This document shows, piece by piece, positions 7,058-10,095 of a DNA stretch of 10,095 nucleotides. The DNA comes from DATLGB01 sp038232275 (GTDB taxonomy: Bacteria > Actinomycetota > Thermoleophilia > Solirubrobacterales > Solirubrobacteraceae). A program made the position numbers and the translations under genes. Where the stretch lies: positions 1 to 10,095 of the forward strand of contig JBBSIC010000062.1 of assembly GCA_038232275.1 (NCBI GenBank). The letters are read 5' to 3'. Positions within the stretch are counted from its first letter, which is position 1; each line of letters opens with the position of its first letter. The notes beneath the pieces were generated by a model. The model worked only from the letters and a program-made list of their open reading frames with translations, did not search any database and was not told where the DNA came from.

Positions 7058-7180
7058 TCAGTGGCGGCCCTCGGCGAACTCCTCGACGATCTTCGCGCAG
7101 AAGGCCGGGAGGTCGTCCGGCTTGCGGCTCGAGACGAGCCCGTTGTCGACGACGACCTCCTCGTCGACGACCGTGACCCG
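7058..7180 (-). pseudogene. C-terminal remnant of a DJ-1/PfpI family (type 1 glutamine amidotransferase-like) gene
   Basis: Just upstream of serC the minus strand encodes about 40 residues ending in a TGA. Key pieces are VVDEEVVVDNGLVSSRKPDD and then LPAFCAKIVEEF. This is the characteristic C-terminal end of PfpI-type proteins, where the usual text is close to WVDEEVVVDGGLVTSRKPDDLPAF. The rest is missing: the frame is open only to a TGA at 7244-7246, contains no ATG, GTG or TTG, and the residues before the match are unlike the family. The catalytic Cys nucleophile elbow that would lie further upstream is absent. The end of the 285-residue gene (stop at 7200-7202) now sits where the body of the gene should be, which suggests a deletion that fused the two neighbours. 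Good conservation of the remaining piece implies the loss was recent or the tail is constrained. Confidence 0.8.
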
Positions 7181-7199
7181 GAAGGGATGCGCGGGCCGG

Positions 7200-8057
7200 T
7201 CAGGGGATCTGCCGCAGCTGCGCGCGGAGGTCGTCGACCTCCGTCACCGCTTCGGCGGCCGCGTGCTCTGCGTCCTTGACCGCGTCATGGGCCGCGGCGG
7301 CTTCGGACTCGCTGCGCAGCAGCGTGCGCCGCGCCTGTTCGAGGCGCTCCTCGGCGGCCTGCGCGGCGACGTGGCGTCGGGCGAGCTGGTCGCGCAGCCG
7401 CTCGGCCGCCTGTGCGGCGTGACGCTCGCGGAGCTCGAGCTCGGCGCGGCGCTCCGCGCGGGCCTCGGCCTCGCGGTCGCGGGCGGGCCCGTCCGCCGGT
7501 GGAGCGACCTCGGCCGGCGGGACCGCCGCGGACGGCGAGGCCGCAGCGGACGGCGGGACCGCCGCCGCCGGCGGGGAGACCGCCGCCGGCGCGGGCTCCT
7601 CGGTGACGCAGCCGGCCTGGAGGCGCTCGGCCAGTCCGGCGTCGGCGGTCGCCGCGTGCAGGAGGCGCGACACCCGGTCGAGCATCGCGGGGGAGAGCGG
7701 GCGGCCGCCGGGCTGGGCCAGCTCGTGGACGGCGCCCACCAGCCGCCCGGTGGACGCCCGGTGCCCGGCCCTCGCCGCCCGCACCGTGTCGCCGCCGACC
7801 TGCGCCGAGCGCGTCGAGGCGTCGCGCAGCGCCGCGGCCGCGTCGGCCCACTCCGCGACGGCCTCCGGCGCCTCGCGGGCGACGTGGTTGAGCGCCCACG
7901 CCGCCGCGCTGGGCTTCGCCAGCCCTGCGACCTCCGCCGCCGCATCGCGCTGCCCTGCGGCCTTCAAGGCGCGGGCGACGCGCGTCCGCTCGGCCACGAA
8001 GGCGTCCAGCGGCACGCCGTAGAGGTGCGCGACGGCAGCCTGGAGATCCTGCGCCAT
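7200..8057 (-). CDS. Uncharacterised Ala-rich protein with Pro-rich linker and C-terminal coiled coil
   Basis: I do not recognise a characterised family. The 285 residues fall into three parts. Residues 1-150 form an Ala-rich, predicted helical region with a distinctive opening: HLYGVPLDAFVAERTRVARALKAAG, then KPSAAAWALNHVAR at 48-61. Similar openings recur, as far as I recall, in uncharacterised actinobacterial proteins. Residues 152-192 are a low-complexity Ala/Pro linker with an imperfect 12-residue repeat (a 14-bp direct repeat lies at 7516-7529 and 7552-7565). Residues 193-283 are an Arg/Glu/Ala-rich heptad-like segment, very likely a coiled coil. There is no signal peptide or membrane segment, so it should be cytoplasmic. 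A role in binding nucleic acid or as a scaffold can be imagined but is not supported. The ATG start is 28 bp from the divergent small secreted gene, with CACAAT ending 6 nt upstream as a possible -10. Confidence 0.8.
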   Translation of the reverse strand: MAQDLQAAVAHLYGVPLDAFVAERTRVARALKAAGQRDAAAEVAGLAKPSAAAWALNHVAREAPEAVAEWADAAAALRDASTRSAQVGGDTVRAARAGHRASTGRLVGAVHELAQPGGRPLSPAMLDRVSRLLHAATADAGLAERLQAGCVTEEPAPAAVSPPAAAVPPSAAASPSAAVPPAEVAPPADGPARDREAEARAERRAELELRERHAAQAAERLRDQLARRHVAAQAAEERLEQARRTLLRSESEAAAAHDAVKDAEHAAAEAVTEVDDLRAQLRQIP

Positions 8058-8085
8058 GGTCGCATTGTGCCGCTACCTTGCGCAT
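8058..8085. promoter_or_regulatory. Possible back-to-back leaderless promoters
   Basis: This 28-bp gap separates two divergent start codons. On the plus strand TACCTT (8074-8079) ends 6 nt before the ATG at 8086. On the minus strand CACAAT (read over 8069-8064) ends 6 nt before the ATG at 8057. Both look like -10 elements at the distance expected if transcription begins at the first base of the start codon. Neither gene has a Shine-Dalgarno sequence. The -35 regions would lie within the opposite gene and show no clear consensus. Confidence 0.35.
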
Positions 8086-8343
8086 ATGCGCCGTTCCCTT
8101 CTCACGCTCTTTGTCACCGCGGCCCTGACCCTGCCGGCCGACGCGCTCGCCGGCGCCGGCGCCGGGACGCACGCCTTCAGCGGCGGCAGCCGCGGGTTCG
8201 GCGGCGGTCGCGGCTTCTCGCGCGGCTTCGGCGGCCACCACTTCTTCTTCTTCGGTGGCGGCGGCTTCGGCAGCCTGTTCTTCCTGTTGCTCGTAATCGT
8301 CGTCGTCGTGCTGATCGCTCGCGCGGTGCGCCGCGGGCGCTAG
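8086..8343 (+). CDS. Small secreted Gly/Phe-rich single-pass membrane protein
   Basis: The 85-residue protein has three clear parts. A signal peptide (MRRSLLTLFVTAALTLPADALA) has a plausible cleavage site after ALA at residue 22. A Gly/Ser/Phe/Arg-rich stretch (about 23-61) follows, with repeated GG-F/R-G units and a run HHFFFF at 51-56. A hydrophobic segment (about 62-79, ending VVVVLIARA) precedes the basic tail VRRGR. If the signal is cleaved, the Gly-rich part is outside and the short basic tail is cytoplasmic. The pattern resembles the N-terminal part of Gly-rich Tim44-like or TPM-type membrane proteins, but no further domain follows in any frame, so it may be a natural micro-protein or a truncated relative. 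An in-frame start at 8056 would put eleven residues before the signal peptide and overlap the divergent gene's ATG, so 8086 is preferred. Confidence 0.75.
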   Translation: MRRSLLTLFVTAALTLPADALAGAGAGTHAFSGGSRGFGGGRGFSRGFGGHHFFFFGGGGFGSLFFLLLVIVVVVLIARAVRRGR

Positions 8344-8477
8344 CGACAGCGCACTGACGATCGGGCGTTTGGTCCCCCTCGCGGGGAGCAGGACGCACGC
8401 ACGTCGCTGCGGCGCCAGCCGGACGCCAGGCTCAGCACCCTGCCCTACCCAGCCAAGCCGTTATGCGCCGCCGCCGC
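8344..8477. other. Short intergenic stretch between convergent genes
   Basis: This is the 134-bp gap between the small secreted gene and the end of menH. It holds a short 5-bp stem (TCCCC/GGGGA at 8373-8387) but no U-run. I see no coding or RNA feature. Confidence 0.5.
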
Positions 8478-9209
8478 CTACCCGATCGCCTCGGCGACCG
8501 CATGCGGCGCCTCGAGGTGCGCCGCGTGGCCCGCGTCGGGGATGATCACGACGCGGCCGTCGGGCAGCGCCGGGGCCATCCGCTCCGCGATCACGCGGAA
8601 CTTCTCGTCGTGCTCTCCGGCGATCAGCGTGACGGGCACGCGCAGCTCGCCGAGGCGGTCCCACAGCGGGGTCATGGCGCCGGCCCCCATCCCGCGCAGC
8701 GCGGCGGCCAGGCCCTGCGCCGTCGACCGCAGGCGATCCTCGCGCGCGCTGTCGGCCACCCCGCGGGGCTGGGAGTCAAACAGCGGCTGGCTCCCCCACT
8801 CCTCGACGAAGGCTTCCAGGCCGATCCGCTCGATGCGCGTGGCGAGCGCGGCGTCGGCCCGGCGGCGGGCCGCGCGCTCGGCCTCGTCCGCGAGCCCCGG
8901 CGTGGCGCCGATCAGCACAAGGCGGCCGATCCGCTGCGGGAGGCGCAGCGCGCTGTCGAGCGCGAGCCGCCCGCCCATCGAGTAGCCGCAGAGGCCGAAG
9001 CGCTCGGTCCTGAGCGCGGCGACGTACGCCGCCACCGCGTCGAAGCTCGCCGGCCGGCGCCTGTCCGCGTCGCCGTGGCCTGGGAGGTCCGGCGCGAAGC
9101 ACCGGTAGCGTTCGCGCAGCTCCTGCACCACGGGAGCCCAGCTGCGCCCGGTCTGCGTGAAGCCGTGCAGGAGGATGAGATCGCCACGCACGACCGCACA
9201 CCATCTCAT
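8478..9209 (-). CDS. menH: 2-Succinyl-6-hydroxy-2,4-cyclohexadiene-1-carboxylate synthase
   Basis: MenH is an alpha/beta-hydrolase that eliminates pyruvate from SEPHCHC (the MenD product) to give SHCHC, the substrate of MenC. The 243-residue protein has LILLHGFTQTGRSW at 11-24 (oxyanion-hole HGF), FAPDLPGHGDAD at 38-49, the nucleophile elbow GYSMGG with Ser77, Asp201 in AGEHDEKF, and His228 in PDAGHAAHLE, completing the Ser-Asp-His triad. HGFTQTG, GYSMGG and the AGxxDxKF pattern are typical of MenH, and the divergent menD next door supports the call. The ATG at 9209 is preferred. A GTG at 9224 (15 bp upstream, inside menD) and a GTG at 9191 are alternatives. The start overlaps that of menD, so its promoter must lie within menD. 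A generic hydrolase role cannot be excluded from sequence alone. Confidence 0.92.
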   Translation of the reverse strand: MRWCAVVRGDLILLHGFTQTGRSWAPVVQELRERYRCFAPDLPGHGDADRRRPASFDAVAAYVAALRTERFGLCGYSMGGRLALDSALRLPQRIGRLVLIGATPGLADEAERAARRRADAALATRIERIGLEAFVEEWGSQPLFDSQPRGVADSAREDRLRSTAQGLAAALRGMGAGAMTPLWDRLGELRVPVTLIAGEHDEKFRVIAERMAPALPDGRVVIIPDAGHAAHLEAPHAVAEAIG

Positions 9210-9210
9210 G
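9207..9210. other. Shared divergent start-codon overlap of menH and menD
   Basis: The tetramer CATG supplies the ATG of menD on the plus strand (9208-9210) and of menH on the minus strand (9209-9207). There is thus no intergenic space between the two pathway genes if these starts are used. Neither has a well-spaced Shine-Dalgarno, so leaderless initiation or starts a few codons away are both possible. Confidence 0.55.
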
Positions 9211-10095
9211 ACCCCGACCGACACCTACCTCGGGCTGCGCGCCTTCGTCGACGAGCTGTGTCGCTGCGGCGTCGCGCACGCGTGCACCTCCCCGGGCTCG
9301 CGCTCCGCTCCGCTGGTCCTCTCGCTCGCGAGGGAGAGCCGCCTGCGCGCCACCTCGCACCTCGACGAGCGCAGCGGCGCCTTCTTCGCGCTCGGCCTCG
9401 CCAAGGCCACCGGCCGGCCGGCCGTGCTGGCGTGCACGTCCGGGACGGCGGCCGCCAACTACGCCCCGGCGGTGATCGAGGCCTACGAGGCGCGCGTCCC
9501 GCTGCTGGTCCTGACCGCCGACCGACCGCCGGAGCTGCGCGACGCCGGCGCCGGGCAGACGATCGACCAGGTCAAGCTCTACGGCCGCGCCGCGAAGTGG
9601 TTTCTGGAGGTCGACGACGCGCCGGCGACCGAGGCGCGCATGCGCTTCCTGCGGCGCCTCGCCTGCCGCGCGGTGTGGACGGCGACCACCGGGCGCCCCG
9701 GCCCCGTCCACCTGAACTTCGCCCTGCGCGAGCCGCTCGTGCTCGACGCCGACGAGGACCTGCCGCGCGCCGAGCCCGGCGGCGGCGGCCGCCGCGGCGG
9801 GCGGCCCGGGGTCGAGCTGCAGGCGGCGGGCGTGCTGCGGCTCGAGGCGCGCTTCCGGGTCCTCGTCGCCGGCCGCATGGAGCGCCCCGGCGACGGCGAG
9901 GCGGTCGCCGCCTTCGCCGCCCGCGCGCGCTGGCCGCTGCTCGCCGACCCGCTCTCCGGCGCCCGCCGCGGCGACGCCGCGATCGCGCACTACGACGCGC
10001 TGCTGCGCGTGCCGCGGTGGGGCGAGGGGTTCGCGCCCGACCTCGTCGTCCGCGCCGGCGACCTGCCCACCTACAAGCCGCTGCGCCGGTGGCTG
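9208..10095 (+). CDS. menD: SEPHCHC synthase (MenD), C-terminus cut by window edge
   Basis: MenD is a ThDP- and Mg-dependent enzyme that adds the succinyl-semialdehyde unit of 2-oxoglutarate to isochorismate, the first committed step of menaquinone synthesis. The 296 residues present cover the N-terminal pyrimidine-binding domain and much of the central domain. TSPGSRSAPL is at 27-36. The cofactor glutamate Glu54 sits in SHLDERSGAFFALGLAK, ACTSGTAAANYAPAVIEA is at 76-93, LTADRPPELRDAGAGQTIDQ at 102-121, and GRPGPVHLNFALREPL at 162-177. A VLVAGRMERPGDGEAVAAF segment further on matches the central-domain start. Full-length relatives are about 530-590 residues, so roughly half lies beyond the window. 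ATG 9208 aligns with the family's N-terminus. An in-frame ATG at 9175 would add 11 residues encoded antisense to menH and has its purine run directly abutting the codon, so it is less likely. Confidence 0.95.
   Translation, partial: MTPTDTYLGLRAFVDELCRCGVAHACTSPGSRSAPLVLSLARESRLRATSHLDERSGAFFALGLAKATGRPAVLACTSGTAAANYAPAVIEAYEARVPLLVLTADRPPELRDAGAGQTIDQVKLYGRAAKWFLEVDDAPATEARMRFLRRLACRAVWTATTGRPGPVHLNFALREPLVLDADEDLPRAEPGGGGRRGGRPGVELQAAGVLRLEARFRVLVAGRMERPGDGEAVAAFAARARWPLLADPLSGARRGDAAIAHYDALLRVPRWGEGFAPDLVVRAGDLPTYKPLRRWL

Noticed and set aside
6128..7279. A 383-codon plus-strand open frame opposite serC
   Set aside because: No recognisable protein; serC on the other strand has full-length motif support.
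7516..7565. Two copies of a 14-bp GC-rich direct repeat, considered as a mobile or regulatory repeat
   Set aside because: They are in phase within the Ala/Pro linker of the 285-residue protein and are explained by its 12-residue coding repeat.
8373..8387. Small TCCCC/GGGGA hairpin between the small secreted gene and menH as a terminator
   Set aside because: Only a 5-bp stem with no U-run on either strand; such stems are expected by chance at this GC content.
9175..9210. ATG at 9175 with an adjacent AGGAGG as a longer start for menD
   Set aside because: The purine run directly abuts the codon with no spacer, and those bases also encode conserved LILL residues of menH. ATG 9208 matches the family N-terminus.
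1..10095. tRNA/rRNA genes, CRISPR arrays, insertion sequences, phage genes or attachment sites
   Set aside because: No cloverleaf-like segment, regularly spaced repeats, transposase, integrase or terminal inverted repeats could be seen on either strand.

Overview
The window is very GC-rich, with strong G/C preference at third codon positions, near-absent Shine-Dalgarno sequences and very tight gene packing. This fits a high-GC actinobacterium. The style of the proteins (actinobacterial SerC, a short MenE, a glycine-rich secreted membrane peptide) suggests the Solirubrobacterales/Thermoleophilia side of the phylum, but that is an impression and not something the sequence proves.

The core is a menaquinone (vitamin K2) biosynthesis locus. 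Recognisable are menD (SEPHCHC synthase, cut by the right edge), menH (SHCHC synthase), menC (o-succinylbenzoate synthase), menE (o-succinylbenzoate-CoA ligase), menB (DHNA-CoA synthase) and menA (DHNA prenyltransferase). Together these cover the steps from isochorismate to demethylmenaquinone, except a dedicated DHNA-CoA thioesterase. The isochorismate synthase menF is not in view. The menE reading frame continues without a stop into a class I SAM-dependent methyltransferase, giving one predicted polypeptide of about 689 residues. Since the last step of the pathway is a methylation, this is the most interesting feature of the window.

Layout from left to right: ilvC (minus, C-terminus cut by the left edge) lies 12 bp downstream of the menE-methyltransferase gene (minus). 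menE diverges from a compact menB-menA-menC operon (plus; gaps of 2 and 4 bp). A 279-bp gene-free stretch with a strong hairpin follows, where menC converges on serC (minus). Upstream of serC is a 40-codon remnant of a DJ-1/PfpI family gene with no start codon. Next come an unrecognised 285-residue Ala/Pro-rich coiled-coil protein (minus) and, divergently, a tiny secreted Gly/Phe-rich single-pass membrane protein (plus). A 134-bp gap separates that gene from menH (minus), whose start codon shares bases with that of the divergent menD (plus).

The locus contains three head-to-head gene pairs (menE/menB, the 285-aa gene/small secreted gene, menH/menD) with 0 to about 28 bp between start codons. 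Opposing promoters must therefore overlap or lie inside the neighbouring gene, and several starts look compatible with leaderless transcription. I see no tRNA, rRNA, CRISPR array, insertion sequence or phage gene. Apart from the methyltransferase fusion, the menaquinone enzymes themselves look ordinary.
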